Positions 1 through 12,708 of a DNA stretch of 64,000 nucleotides are shown piece after piece. The stretch is from the NCBI GenBank assembly GCA_036320915.1, contig JAXBDG010000020.1, forward strand, positions 806,001-870,000, in the 5' to 3' direction. The DNA comes from Linnemannia elongata (lineage: Eukaryota; Mortierellomycota; Mortierellomycetes; Mortierellales; Mortierellaceae). The notes below the pieces were generated by a model. That model did no database searches. It was not told the origin of the DNA and saw only the letters and a list, made by a program, of their open reading frames with translations. A program made the translations under genes and the position numbers. Each line of letters starts with the position of its first letter. Positions within the stretch are counted from its first letter, which is position 1.

Positions 1-405
1 TATGAAAATGGCGGTAGTAGTGGTGTGACGACACCTACAAGTTCTGCTGTGCATTCATTGACTCAGAACCTCAACCAGTCCACACAAAGCTTCGGCTCCT
101 CCGCCTCACCTCCACACTCTCCTTCTTCTTCTTCACAACAGCGTGGATCAGAGAAACAATCTGACGGCAGGGGGTCCTCAACATCTTCACGACAGGAGAT
201 GATCAATAGTAATGGCGTCGGGACGCGACAGGAGATTGAGGCGCTTGTAAAGGCGCCACAGAGTTTGCGGTGTTGTATGACGTTTGTGAATGTTCCCTGG
301 ACGGGCATTGTGACCATGTTGATGGATCACGCTTATCATCCTTCCTTCTCGAATCCCACGGCAACTGTGTCGGTGCCTGTTCAGATGGGTCAGAGGCATA
401 AGTGA
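1..405 (+). CDS. 3' end of an unrecognised Ser/Thr-rich protein (partial)
   Basis: The reading frame is open from base 1 to the TAA-free segment ending in a TGA at 403-405, so this is the last ~134 codons of a gene that starts left of the window. The visible part is a low-complexity Ser/Thr/Pro/Gln stretch (first ~70 residues) followed by a more ordered tail that includes TRQEIEALVKAP and CCMTFVNVPWTGIV. I do not recognise the family. It is convergent with the kinase gene that ends at 952. No start codon or upstream exon can be judged. Confidence that it is coding rests on the open frame, its orientation and the composition change. Confidence 0.5.
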   Translation, partial: YENGGSSGVTTPTSSAVHSLTQNLNQSTQSFGSSASPPHSPSSSSQQRGSEKQSDGRGSSTSSRQEMINSNGVGTRQEIEALVKAPQSLRCCMTFVNVPWTGIVTMLMDHAYHPSFSNPTATVSVPVQMGQRHK

Positions 406-951
406 GATTAATAAAAGTCAATTGTATTTTTAGGCTATGATGGTGTTGGTATTTCAAAACAGGTGGTTGTGTTGGTGGTGAGCGCATTTGGTGGGAGACA
501 TGGTGTATGTGTATGTGTGTGAGAACATGATCGAAGAGATATAAAAAAAAACGCATTAAGGGCTCATATTTTAGATTGATTTTTTGTCAGCGTTGGGCTG
601 GTTATCTAAAGATTTGTGGGTACATATTGTCCATGCAGAAGACGTCATTTCTCTCCTCCCTCACGAGACTCTTGATTACTCCAGTTACCCGGGGCAAACC
701 CGTTCTGTTCTGTCGCATGTCATCAAACATAATTGCAAAAGGCATAGCAATACAAATAAGACACATATATCAGCAAGATCAGGTAAAGATGCGTAATGAA
801 GTTTGTTTTATGAGAAAAAAACGTGTCTTGGTACAGATTGCGGTGTTTGAGTTCTAAGAGAGCGGGGAGGAGTGTTGTTACATGCAATGGAAAGTAAATA
901 GTAAAAATACAAGATAAAAAAAGCTAGGAAGGGAGGGTTGAAAAGCTCTCT
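406..951. other. Intergenic region between two convergent genes
   Basis: This 546-bp gap should hold the two 3' UTRs. AATAAA-like sequence lies at about 410 just after the left gene's stop. No reading frame here looks like protein and no RNA gene was recognised. Confidence 0.5.
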
Positions 952-3457
952 TTAGTGGACGGGAGCGACAGCCATCTGGACGCTGGTAAAAGAAGCCGTC
1001 GTCACACTAAGAACCTCCTCATCCTCCGACGACTCGACTTCGACACCTCTCACAACCTCATCCTTGACATAGGCCGACTGCTGATGGAACCGAGGCTTGG
1101 GGTTTGGGTTCGAGACACAGTTGGGGTCCTCGCCCAGATGATGAGGGTGATACAAGCACATCGCCTGCAAAGTGCAGACCTCAATCCCCTTGACCCACTC
1201 GTCCTCGAGCACGTCCTTCATCTGGACACGTTTGGCAGGGTCGACTTCGAGCATGCGGCCGAGGATGGGACGGGATTCGCGGGGCATGAGTTTGAGGAGA
1301 CGAGCCTTTCCGGCGCCCGATGAGTTGGCGTAGGCTTCGAAGGATGGGTCAGCGTCACAGCCAGTCTTGGCGAGTTTCCAGGGAAATCGGCAGAGTGTCA
1401 TGCAGACAAAGATAATGCCGAGGGACCAGACGTCAGCCAAGCGTGGGTCGTGTTCTTCGGTTGTGAAGACTTCTGGGGCGATATATGGGTCTGAACCAGA
1501 CACGCCTATTAGTTGGTAATATTAAGAATTGAGAGGAAAGGTTAGCAATCTATTTTTTTCAATGGTGAGCATCGCACAAGAAAAAATAACGCATAGAAAT
1601 AAAAGAGCAAAAGAGTGGTTTTTTTTTTTTACCTTTAGCCATTTGGATTTGCTTCTCGAAGGGCAACTGGTAGACCATAGAGCATCCAAAGTCAATAATC
1701 TTGACAATGCCACGCTCATTCATGACACAGTTATCCAACTTCAAATCCCTATGTGCCACACCCATCTCATGCAGATAGGCAACGCCATCAACGATTCCTC
1801 TAAAGCAGCAGGCAATCTCGTCCCGCACCATGGCGCCTGACATGACCGACGAGAACAATTCGTATTTCGCAAACTCCATGATCTCATAGAAGCTATCCCC
1901 CTCCTGGATGATGTCGAGGGTCTCGATGATGTTGGGGTGGTGAAGAGTCGAGCCAAGGCAGTATTCGGAGGTGATTTTCTTGACGTAGGTGCGTTCAGAC
2001 TCGGAGGGCTTGCGTTTCCGGAACTGTTTGATCGCAAAAGTCTTATGGTCGGATTCGCGAGTGATGAGACGGACGGTGCCTCCGGCGCCAGATCCAATGA
2101 CTTTGCCCATCTTGCCGTACTTCTTGCGGAGGTTGGTCTCGATCGCATTGCCGTGGGGGCCCTGGTGATGGTGCTTTGACGACTCGCCGTGGAGGCTGCC
2201 GCTCGACGAAGACTTCTTCATCTTGGGGGGCGACGACGCATCAGCAGGACCGGTAGGTGGGGAAGAAGGCGAGAGGAGGGGAGAGTTGGAGTGGACCTTC
2301 AAGAACCGCTTGAGGTCATGGAAGATGCCATGGGAGGTCTCACGGGCAGACTTCTTGCGGTAGAGCTTTGAATCGCGGCGCTTCGAGAAGAAGGAAGAAG
2401 ACTTCTTGGGGGAGGGAGAGACAGGCGAGGCGGGGAGGTAGGTGTGAGGGACCTTGGATTTGGGGATGGGCATGGGGCGGGCGACGGTGGCGGTGGCGAT
2501 GGGCTCCTCGACGGAGGAGACAGCGACCGATGTGGCGTCATCGGGCAGGTCGTCCTGTTCCTGTTCATGTTCGGGCTCGTCGCACAATTGTGTTGCCTCT
2601 AATGCAGAAGTGATCTCCCGAACCAATGGTGCGGACTCTTGTTTGACCTCGACCTTCTCCTCTGCTTTAGGCTGTTGCTTGGGTGGTGGTGTCTGGAGGT
2701 AGAAGTTCTGCTGAGCGGTGGAGATCGAAGACTGGTTCTGCTGACGACGCTGGGTCCAGTCCTGGATCGACGAGGTGTGGTGATGCTGTTGCTGATCCAG
2801 ATAATGGTGAGGAGCATGTGGGTGGTGGTGGCTGTGGTGATGACCATGCCCGTGACGATGATGACGAGGGTAAGGCGAGTGGCTATCATCCTCATCGTCC
2901 GAGTTGTGCCTTGAAGCCTCAATCGAAGCAGGCATCGAGACCAGGACATCTGTGGTATCGGAGTTGGTCCTCGTCAAGTTGTGGTGTGGACTTTGGTGAG
3001 AGGAGACATGCGACTGAGTGTGGTGCTGATAGAAAGTCGATGAAGAAGATGACGAGTGGTCCATTTGGAAGGGATGCAGCAACATAGAATACGAAGACCC
3101 CGAAGACCCCTGCCTCACAGGGGCAAGTGCACTCCTTGGAGACTCATCCGCCAAAGTGGACCGGTCCGCCTCCGAATCATCTCCGAGGCTCGAAACATCA
3201 GCATTCTCGTCTTCAAGAGGATCCTGAGTGAACTGGGCAGCAACAGCAAGGCGAGATGTGACATGGTGGAGGACATTAGGGGTGTGCCGGGACTGTTGCT
3301 GTGTTGATTGATCAGATGTTAGAGGCATATCGCTGTTTCCTTCCTCTTCCAGGGACAGGGTCGACCGGACTAAAGGAGAGACTGCGATGGTTCTCTTAGG
3401 GGCCGGGGAAACAGGGGAAGAAGAAGGGAGGATCTGGATAGGACTTGATGACAACAT
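952..3457 (-). CDS. Ser/Thr protein kinase, HAL4/HAL5/NPR1-like
   Basis: Two exons: 3457-1633 and 1505-952, with a 127-nt GT-AG intron (1632-1506). The splice restores the phase exactly and gives 792 aa. Residues 1 to ~445 are low complexity, with Ser/Pro stretches and a His-rich run at about 195-235. The kinase domain spans about 446-717. It has the glycine loop (IGSGAGGTV), VAIK-type lysine (FAIKQF), HRDLKLDN catalytic loop near 569, DFG near 589, and an activation segment ending [10 protein letters not shown] that is read across the intron. The [12 protein letters not shown] and SDPY.APE signatures match the fungal HAL/NPR1 subfamily, which regulates plasma-membrane transporters and ion or nitrogen uptake. 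That role is inferred from the family. The C-terminal ~75 residues are acidic and Ser-rich. The start is the first in-frame ATG after a pyrimidine-rich leader. Confidence 0.88.
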
Positions 3458-4330
3458 TGTTATGTATGTGTATGTGAGAAAGGTTGAAAGGGGGAGAATT
3501 GGGGAAGGTTGCGGGGACGAATGGGGGAGGGTGTCAGGGTGTCAGAAAGGGAAAGAAGGGTGGGACAAAGAAAAGTGGGCGTATTATTCACAAAGAAGGA
3601 AATAAACAAAAGAGTGGGGAGGATTGTTCTTGGCAGAGAAGAAGCAAAAAGGAAGAGGAAGAGGAAGGATAACAAAAAGGGATGGGGTGCCTTTATGGGT
3701 GAGCTGGGAGTGGAGCTATGGCTGGATCCAGTTTAGCGGGTAGTGATGATGGAGTGCGGAAGGTATATTGAACGACTGGACACATGCAAAAGGAAGTGTT
3801 AATCCAGCGTGGAGAGTAGGGGAGTGGAGTGTTGAGGAGAGTTGTGAGGGAGGAGAAGAAAGGTAAGGGAAGATCCAGGTACCAAGTCGTGAAATGAAAA
3901 AAAAAGAGAAAAGAAAAGGGGGAAAGGAGAGAGGGAAAAAAAATTGTCGTGTGGGGTTGAGTATTGAGAAGAAGGTCGATCGGTGTTCTTTTTTGTAGCA
4001 GGTTGCCTATTGGTGAGATATGGGTGACAAATAGCCGGAGGGGATCGAGGAACGAGGAAGGAGGAGGTGAGTGAGTTGGGTTAGAGCGATTTGAAGTTGT
4101 TGAGAAAAGTGTAGAAGAGATGATATGAATGAAAAAGGAGGAGTGCGAAAGATGAGAAAGATGAAGTGAAAGTGAAAGAGAGAAGAAAGAAGAGAGAGAG
4201 GAGGAGAAGTCGAAAGAGAAAGAAGAGAAGAGAAGTGAAGAAGAGAAGAGAAAAGAAGCGAAGTCGTGAGCGATAAAAAAAAAAGGGGGACAAGTATCTG
4301 CTGTCAGCGCGGAAAATCAGAAGGGCCATT
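3458..4330 (-). promoter_or_regulatory. CT-rich leader/promoter of the kinase gene
   Basis: Upstream of the kinase ATG the minus strand is strongly pyrimidine-rich, seen as GA and GGA runs on the plus strand at about 3480-3680, 3840-3940 and 4080-4260. Such CT tracts are common just upstream of fungal transcription starts. Frames here code only low-complexity Phe/Leu/Ser strings and I do not regard them as genes. Confidence 0.45.
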
Positions 4331-7300
4331 TTTATTTTTTCGCCCGTGGACCCCCCACAGCACTATGTTCGTTTTGTTCACAGGCACAGGGATAACAAGA
4401 GCGAGGAGAGAGATATGGACATCTGTTTATCCATTGTCCAGAAAAAATCGATTTTCATTGGCTGACAACGACGACAAAGAGTGCTTTTTGTTTGCAAAGC
4501 AACGAACAGTGGTTTATCTCGAATGTGGCACATTCTATGTTGTTATTCAATTCAATTGATTCGTTGTAATACATTTTCAAAAAGGCGAAAATCTCGTCAT
4601 AGAAAAGAAAAAGAATTTTAGAATTGATCAATTCAATTGAGACTGATTGACATTTTATATTTTTGATGGGTTCATAAGTGATGTTGGTGATGGTGATGGA
4701 ACTTTTAGCTGCTCCGAGGGTGATGGATCTTCCTCTCTGTCTCCTCCTTGTAACCCGGTTACTCCTTGACTGGTCAGGTCTCGGTCGGTTTTTATTCGAA
4801 GGTCCTTCCTTCTTCTTGTCTCAACAGTTAATCGTTGATGCTCGTACCTGCAGCAAATTCTTCAGCTGGAAAAATGACAATGAAAAATCAACCGACTGGA
4901 TGGAAAAACATGTTGTAGAAAGGGGAAAGAAAAAAAAAGCAGATCATCTCTACGAAAGACATTCATCCATTGCCTATCTTACTTTCTGAATTACACCTTT
5001 TTCTACATGCACAAAAAAACATTCACACACTCGCCATCAACTCCCACTTTCTCTTCTCTCCTCTCTCCTCTCTGTATAAAAGGTCGATTCTACTTGCATC
5101 GCCCTCTCGTTCGTCTCGCATTGACAGCAGAGGTCGAGGCCAAACCATCATGGTCTTTCAAAAGGGCAAAAAACTAAATCTCACACAGACATACTTATAT
5201 GAATCCACTTTTTTCTTTTTTCTTTTCTACTCTTCTTTTTTCGTTTTCTTTCGTACTTACCACCAGCCCTCTCCTAATGCAATGTATATGAGAAGAGTGT
5301 CATTTACATTGCATCCTGTCTACTTTCTCAAACTTTTTGTTGACGTGCCTTGTTGGGTATGGGCATAGAGGCTTCGTAGTGCTGTTGCAGGCGTGTGTAC
5401 TATTGCTTTTCATCCGCGACGAATTGCCATACATGACCAACGAATGAACAAAGAGTCATCGTGTCATAGGCGTCATAAACCTGAATACTCATCATCCGTT
5501 CTTCTCCTCTTCTCAGCCCTTTCCTCTCTCTTTCCCCCCTCCATCTCTTTTCAATCTCTTCGTGTTCTCTTTGGTCCTATCTACGTAACCAAGGCTGCGC
5601 GTGAGTGAGAGGATGAGCTGGCGAATTCAATTCAGCGTGGCCAGTCATTCGCTCACTCCCTGCCTTCTCCTTTACCCTTTATCCTGTACTTTTTTACCCT
5701 TTCCCCTTTACAACCCCAACAACCCCTGTTCTTCCTATCGCTGACTGACCTATTTCGCTCCTTCGATTGTTCCGTCGCCTTCTTGTCAGATCTTCAATTC
5801 CTGTCTACCAATTTTTTTTTTGTCGTTAGTGTGATTTGCAGTCTGTGCAGTTCTTGTTTTTTCTTGCCATGCTATCAGTCTGTCCATGTGCGTGCGTGCG
5901 CTTTGTTTATTAACAGACAAGTAAACAAAGCAAGTATTTTGACTATCTTCTTTGGTCAGATTGTCGAGAGTAGAAGGTCGAAGAACGAAATCAATAAAGA
6001 ATACCATACAGCGTACTCGCGAATTTGTCCGATCTCCCACACCCTCGCTCTGTGAGCCAACAAAAAAAAACACCCATCGAAACTCGTTATTAGGATTTTT
6101 TTTATCTCTCGCTCTAATGCAACTACCGCAAAAGCGCAAAGGACATCCAATAAAACAAGCATGCCTAGTGGTAATGATCATGGAGTGGATTGAAGAGGCA
6201 TCTGCTCAGCGGAACGACTGGCTGTCAATTGATCCTCACATTTTTGCGTGTCGCTTGTTTATTTTTTTTCCGACCCTTCAGGTTTGTGCTCATGGCGAGT
6301 GAATCGCTCGGTCAGCAAGCATAAAGGTGTAGGGATGAAAAGAATGACGAGATATCCTTGTCGTTTAGCCTTCTGTCATCCCTCTCGCCCAGCCCAGCCC
6401 AGCCCAGGGCTTTCTTTTGTGATCAAACAAGAGTAGACTTTCTCGAAAGGAAAACAAAAAACAAAAAAAAAAAAACGTTATCTTTAATGATACCTCTCTC
6501 TACACTCTAATCCTACTTGCCCATCTGCCTTGGAAAGGTGTGTCCACCAGACCAGAATAACCACAACGGAAGTTCTATCTTTCCGATGGTTCAATTTTTC
6601 TCACGTTACAGTTTCGTCTACTGTAATTTCCGTCCATGATCAGAGCACAAAGAACGAAAATAACAATGATTGCTTGATTTTTTTTGTTTGGTGAGCAGCA
6701 GCACGTTGGGGAAAAGGAAGGAATTAGAATAAGAAAAGAGTTACCCCATGTTCTTGTTTCCTCTATCAACAATTTTCTTTGGGCAATCGCCTATTTTCTC
6801 TCGCTGTGTACACGTAATAAGGCTTTTACTACGATTAGTTTCCCTCACTTTTTTGGGTCCTCTACGAGAACCTGAGTACTGTCGTCCAAGAAAAAAAATA
6901 TAAAAAGTAAAAAAAAGCATATCAAAAAGAAAGAAATAAAAAAAAAAAAAGTATGGCCCGGCAACGGCCTTTTGCCGTTTCCTCGCTTCACCACACTACA
7001 CCACACTAAGGAGGAAAGAAAAAAAAGGGTAACCAGAATGGAGCTCGTTGATTGGCTAGATAGGGCTCTGAGGAATGCAGTACATATCGTGAGACATCTT
7101 TTTGGATTCGTCATTTCAACGTTCACATACGAAGAAAAAGGGAGAACTACAATCGACTTTCAAGGGAACTCGTTTTCTTGTGCGTCTGACGAAAACAAAA
7201 CACAAAAAGTGCAAATATGTGTTTGACACAGGGACGGATAACAAAGGAGGAGGAACAGAAAAAAAATTTGCAATCAGCAGAAAAGATTAACCACGTTGTG

Positions 7301-9657
7301 TCCTCCTTCCCCCCTCTTTGCCACCCTATGTTTCCTTATATGACCCTTCTATACCTCCCCTGCCCTCGTGGATATCATCCGGTGAGTGAAGGAGAAAGGA
7401 AGAAAGCGAGTGAGGGGTTTTCTTTTTCGACCTGCTGCATCGCCTTTTTTTGTGCCATCGAACAAAAAGGCACCACACTCGACTGCACGACACCACATCA
7501 CATCAAAACCTGAATGCTCATTTTTATTCTTCATGGCTCTCAACTCGCAATTAGACAGCCCTGTTCTTTTTTTTTTCTTCTTCTTTGATCTCGTGTGTGC
7601 GATAACCTCAGATAAAAATACAACTTCACAAGGACAAACCACCTTTAGGGTACACGCGCAAAGGAGATCAGAAAAACAGAACCAATTTGTCCCTTGAGGA
7701 GAAGTCAAAGGGAGGAAGGAGGGATAACGAAGCAAAGGTTGCGCGATTTTATTAATTGTAGTTTTGTATTCCCTACTCCTTGGACCACAAGTGCGAATGA
7801 ATTGCTACGCAGGGGTTGCAGCTTTTGAAATTGAATGAAAAGATATGAAGTCAAGGCAGGTCAAGGCATTAGGAATAAAGTTGCTGGCACAAGAAAAGGG
7901 GCCAGACAGATCAACGCCAAAGAGACATGGAAGGGCAGTAGCCAAAGCTGACAAGGAAGTTCAGATCGAGCTGCAACAACACGGAATCAGAACCTGTGAA
8001 CCAACACATAAATTGCTTTAATGCCACCATGCATGGAAAAGCTTCATATGAAGGTACACATACAAACGAAGCACCACGGACACTTTTATCGTATGCAAAC
8101 AACCACAGACGGAAGGACGGACGGAAGTCTGATAAAAACAAAGACGTGCCTCGTTTTACTAATTATCGGCTCTCAAAAAAAACAAAAACTAGCGCGCCAT
8201 GAACATGCTGTCATGAGGTGATCCCTCAATGCTCCGACAGACACAACTACGCAAGAAACAGTCAGAATGGATGAACTTCATGTCCATCTGGTACAGTACA
8301 CGTAAATCCTCTTCCCCTCGTTTCTCACCCTTCTTTCGCCTTGCAAAACCCCGATCGACGATGACTTTGGAGAACGAGCTATCTTATCCAATGAGGATTC
8401 ATAGTGCAATCAAAAACAGCGCATTTTCTTCTGCTCTCGTACCTCTGTATCCCCTGCGCTCGGGTAATCGTTTAATTCCGCCCGTCCGCCCTGACCGTCC
8501 CCACTTCCATTAACTCTCCCTCTCTTTTCACCCCTTCGTTATCCTGTCCAAAGCAATGTTCTTTTTCACGTTTTTGTTTACTATTTCGTTGTTGATCATT
8601 CTTAGGGGGAAAGGAGGTGGGTGGTGTGTGCTTTATTTTATTTACCACCTGCTGCACTCTCCTTTGTATCGTTTATACTTCTTCTTTACTGTGTACTAGA
8701 TGCTTCCGTACCTTATCCTTACTTAAACATCGCTCTTGAATTAATAGGCATGGCTATGGTCGGGAGTTTGTTAACCCATTCGAGACCATGCTGACGAAGC
8801 AATGTCTCTTTTAGGGATTGTCTTATGGAACTGTTCGGACCACTACATTCCCATGCATATGTGTTTCTGAAAACTGGAATAAAAGACTATAGGGGATGCG
8901 CAGTGCCACCAACTTTGTTCCTTTTGCCTTTTGGATCAAATGGACATCTTGGCCAATTTCGTTCTTATTTTTCCGATGGCCTTAAAAACACTAGGAGCAA
9001 GGGCATTGACCAAAATGACCCCAAAAGGACCCCAGCAGCGTCTCTCGCCTTGAAAACGCTTAGACTATTGAATGCCTTTTTGCGACTAGACATCATGAAT
9101 ATCTTATCCTGAGTAGGTTAAGGATCAAAAGAGATTTTTTTATGGGTGGTTTTGCCGTAGTTCGAACACAAAATAAAGTGAGCGCCAAAAGCAATGGAGC
9201 AAGGAAGGGGAAGACAACTTCACTTGCGGAAGACATGTACTGTTCAGGCGAGGGAAAAGTGCGTGATTGACTATGCTCGCTTTGACATTCGTCACCATTG
9301 AATGTAATCACTCTCAGAGACAGAGAGTGGTGGTGCCTGGGTGAGGGAATCGACCCTTCTAGTGACCATCTATTGACCGTCTATCATTCCTTGAGTGAAA
9401 GAGAATGTATATCATTATCAGTGAGCTGTCCCAACTGCCACTGCTCTTTGGTCCTTTCCCTTGTTTCCCCTCATCCTGTGATTAAAATGTGCAAATGATC
9501 ATGTCTTCCAATATCTATTTTATTCTACCTCACCACGAACTAGCCAGAAGTAGTTTAGCGAACTGCAACATAACTATCACTTCTTCCCATGGCTTACTTC
9601 TTCATCTTCATCTTCCTCTCCTCCCTTCTAATCCCTCTATCTCACTCCCTCTCTCTC
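4331..9657. other. 5.3-kb stretch with no recognisable gene
   Basis: I find no frame longer than about 130 codons, no pair of exons joined by plausible splice sites, no tRNA cloverleaf and no rRNA. The stretch is rich in T and A homopolymers (for example near 5810, 6060, 6460 and 6940). It could contain long UTRs, an unrecognised non-coding RNA, or old mobile-element debris. Confidence 0.4.
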
Positions 9658-12600
9658 TCAAGCACGACGAGGTCGCTTTCCATGGACATCATTCGCATTC
9701 TGCAACGCCCTCCAAGGATCCACCCTTTCCGCCGCCATCGTTGTCCAAAGCCCTCTGATGGAGCGCTCAATTTCTCCTATCCTCAAGTGAACCCCATCAA
9801 CAGACGCCTGTGTCGACGCAATCGCCTCAGAAACTGTGTCACCCATCTCCTCCAAGGCCGTCTCGAACCCTGTCGACAACTGTTCGCTCATATTCGTCAT
9901 AGCTTCCTCGATCCCTGCAGAAACTTGGTTGCTCACAGACTCGGGAACCACTGCAAGCTCGGCAGAGATCATTTCGCTCATTGATGCCCATGTCACTTTA
10001 AGCTCAGTAACAAGCTGTTTCGACATCGTCTCTAGTTTTGCCTCAAGATCCGCGGACAGTTGATCCTCCATTGCCACATGTCTGACCTCAAACGCTGCCA
10101 AGACCTCGTTCCGCAGGGACGCTCTTCTCGACTCAAGCTCTGCAAAACACTTTGTACCAAATCCAGCCAGAGACGCCTCAAGCCTTGTAGAAAACTGTCT
10201 GATCATAGCTGTTCGAGTCGCCTCAAACCCTGCCGAGAATTGGCTACTCAAGGAGATCCGTGCAGTCTCGAACTCTGCAGAAAGTTGATCCGTCATCGAC
10301 TTCCTGGTTGACTCGAGATCGGCAGTGAGCTGTGCAGTCATTGAAGTCCGCACTACAGTAAGCTCGGCAGCGAGCTGCTCGAACAGCGTCGACCTTGTCA
10401 ACTCGAGTTCGTTATTGAGTGGACGGCTCATAGACGCCAGCATTGATTTGATCTCCGTTAATTCCTGCATGATATTCGGTTCTGTATCTCTCGGTCGTTC
10501 GTCGGCATCAGTGTTCGAGCTGTTCAAAGGTTTAGGCGACTGGTTGATCGGCGCAAGAGGAGAACAGACGACTGGGCTGGCACTGCCGCCAGAAAGTTCC
10601 TCTGTCGCGGACCGTGCAGGGATGAGATCGCGGTATGTCGGTGTATTGCTAGATTGGCCGTGAACACAGATCTGCCTCCAGCCCTCGCCATTTCCTTTCA
10701 TCCGAGTCGTTGCCACTTCGTCGTGAACCCGAGGATCTTGGTCAAGCAAGGTCTCAGCACCAGTGAGTGCTGCCACTGTTGGCGATGAGGGACTGTAAGA
10801 CGGATTCTGACACACTTCCTCCTCATCCTGACGTTTAAGATTAGGAGCAGTGCCAGCGTGGACCTGGATTTTGATATCCTGATCAACAACGACGCCGGTC
10901 GCGAGGACAAGTGAAGGAGGCCCTTTGCCATCCTGATTTTCAGCGCTCTCCTTCTGCACGACTATATTCTGTTCCGACGTAGCGTCAGGCGTTCCTTGGT
11001 TCACGTTGAGTTCCTCAACCCTATTTACGGATTTAATAAAAGCGTGTCATATTGGTGAGTAAATAGGGCTGACACGGCACACATACATGTGTATTTCTAA
11101 TCAAGTGACTGAGAGTGTTACATACCCTGCTTGAAACCGACACAACAGCAACTTGAACTCATCCAGCGCTAAAGGCCTTCGTTTAGCAGAAAGCATCCCG
11201 CTCACTTTACATTGATCCAGATAGAGCTCCTGGATCGCAACGAAATGGCACCACAAGATGGCCAATGAAGGACCTCCTTGGTTGTTAGGGGATGTTCGCG
11301 CGGACGGATTGGTTTTCTGGATCAAGTCCTTCATATACGCCAAGAACTTGGCACCAGTAACCTTGTTGCTGTCGTCAAACCCTCCTGTAATGCACCATGC
11401 CTATAGGTCATAATTGTGTCAGTAATTAATATGAGTATCCTGCACTAAACATCGCAAGGTTCAAAACACATTGTGTCCACTTGCTTTACTTACATTCCAG
11501 TTTTGATGGTACGCGCTCGGGGGCTCTTCCTGATCGGCGGCGGAGTTGTTGACGTCCACAGGTGCAGAGTGCTGATGATGGACTGGTTTAGAGTCACCAC
11601 TTACAAATGGATAGATGTTGATAGCTGAAGCAAGAGCGAGCGAACTCGAAGGATTTTGAGACGATTCGCTCGCTATCGAGGCTTGTACCGCAGAGTGTGT
11701 GGTTTCAGCCGGTCCTGTTGTATCGCTGAGCGCATAGATGCCAAAGTTGACATAGAAACTACGCAGAGTTAAGTGTCGTATCAATTGATGGCATCTGTAA
11801 ACATAACCGCTTTCTTTGCCTGGTATTATGAAGGTACTAACCTTTCATCATACTTCCTCAAGAAGGCGTCATAGAACTCTTTAGAAGTCTCAAGCACCCT
11901 ATGCTTTTCAGAGAAATTGCGCTTGATCGATATAATACGAGAGTAAAGGTCAAGACGGATCTGGAGATCTATTTTGTCAAAAAGCTCATCTTTGTACGCC
12001 TTCATCTTTTCTGGTGTCGCTCTGTCCCCGTCCTGATACTTTTTTGATGCACACCATGTCTAAAAATTCGGGGTGGGCATGAAAGCTTAATCTCGCACCT
12101 CTGAGACAGGATCGCTGCTATCATAGCATTACTCAGGTCATGTTAGCAAGTTACTTACCCTCCATTCACGCTTGTAATTTTCGTATAAGGACTCGCATTC
12201 TGCCTCATTGCTGTGGGTCGCCATCTTTGCCGGTGCAACGTTTTGTCGATACGAGACAGTGGGAGTGCTGGGCGAGAACGAAGGCGCCGACGAAGGCGCC
12301 GACGAAGATTTGTTGGTTGCTGATGAGCCAAGCCCCGTAAGAAAGGAGGTATCGGCAACTCCTAACGCGGAGTGAGAGTGCTTCACTCGCTTTGATGTAG
12401 ATGGGCGACTCGGACCTAGAGAGAGAGAGATACCCATAAAGAAAAGAAGTTACCTGTCTGTATACAAACATAATACAAATAGGGTATCAAAGGATCGTGC
12501 CATTATTAGACAGGGTAGGACACCCACCTTGGCTGCTTGCGACCGCGGTGCTCCCTAGAAAGCCTTCCTGACAGTGGCCATCTTCCAAGACTTGTATTTG

Positions 12601-12708
12601 TCGTCGGCGTTCTCCTATCGCGGTATGGTCGCTGTTACCGGACCCAAGCCCACCAAGACCCTGTTTGATGGTACTGCTGTTGTTGTTATTTCTTGTCTGA
12701 GCTGCCAT
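9658..12708 (-). CDS. Six-exon protein with two WC-type helical modules and a 15-residue repeat coil
   Basis: Exons: 12708-12528, 12415-12159, 12059-11842, 11794-11494, 11400-11126 and 11020-9658. All five introns are GT-AG and phase-consistent, giving 864 aa. Residues 1-~140 are Ser/Asn-rich. Two modules follow that both carry a W-x(1-2)-W-C element (REWRTWCASKKY near 145 and YHQNWNAWCITGGFD near 317), each followed by charged helices. They resemble the SAM-like N-terminal domain of Crypton or tyrosine-recombinase-derived fungal proteins such as Ndc10/Gcr1; that assignment is inference. Residues 627-821 are thirteen exact 15-residue repeats with a pattern like LSA.LE..R.SM..Q, predicted to form a long coil. 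The protein ends with a basic KRPRRA that may be a nuclear signal. The start is the ATG at 12708, preceded by no in-frame splice site. Function unknown. Confidence 0.72.
9790..10374 (-). repeat. 13 x 45-bp coding repeat (15 residues each)
   Basis: Thirteen consecutive 15-residue units, with no insertion or deletion, tile residues 627-821 of the 864-aa protein. Hydrophobic residues recur at unit positions 1, 5 and 12, and Gln is usual at position 15. The DNA units are diverged, so the array is old and its length is held by selection rather than by recent expansion. Confidence 0.85.

Noticed and set aside
203..556. 117-codon His/Ser/Pro-rich minus-strand frame
   Set aside because: Antisense to the partial gene at 1-405 and its 3' flank; no splice structure and no motif.
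4081..4329. 82-codon minus-strand frame of Phe/Leu/Ser
   Set aside because: It is the CT-rich leader of the kinase gene read as codons; no domain and extreme composition.
9341..9370. tRNA T-arm-like sequence on the minus strand (AGGGTCGATTCCCT)
   Set aside because: The loop is six bases and no acceptor stem, D arm or anticodon arm can be built around it.
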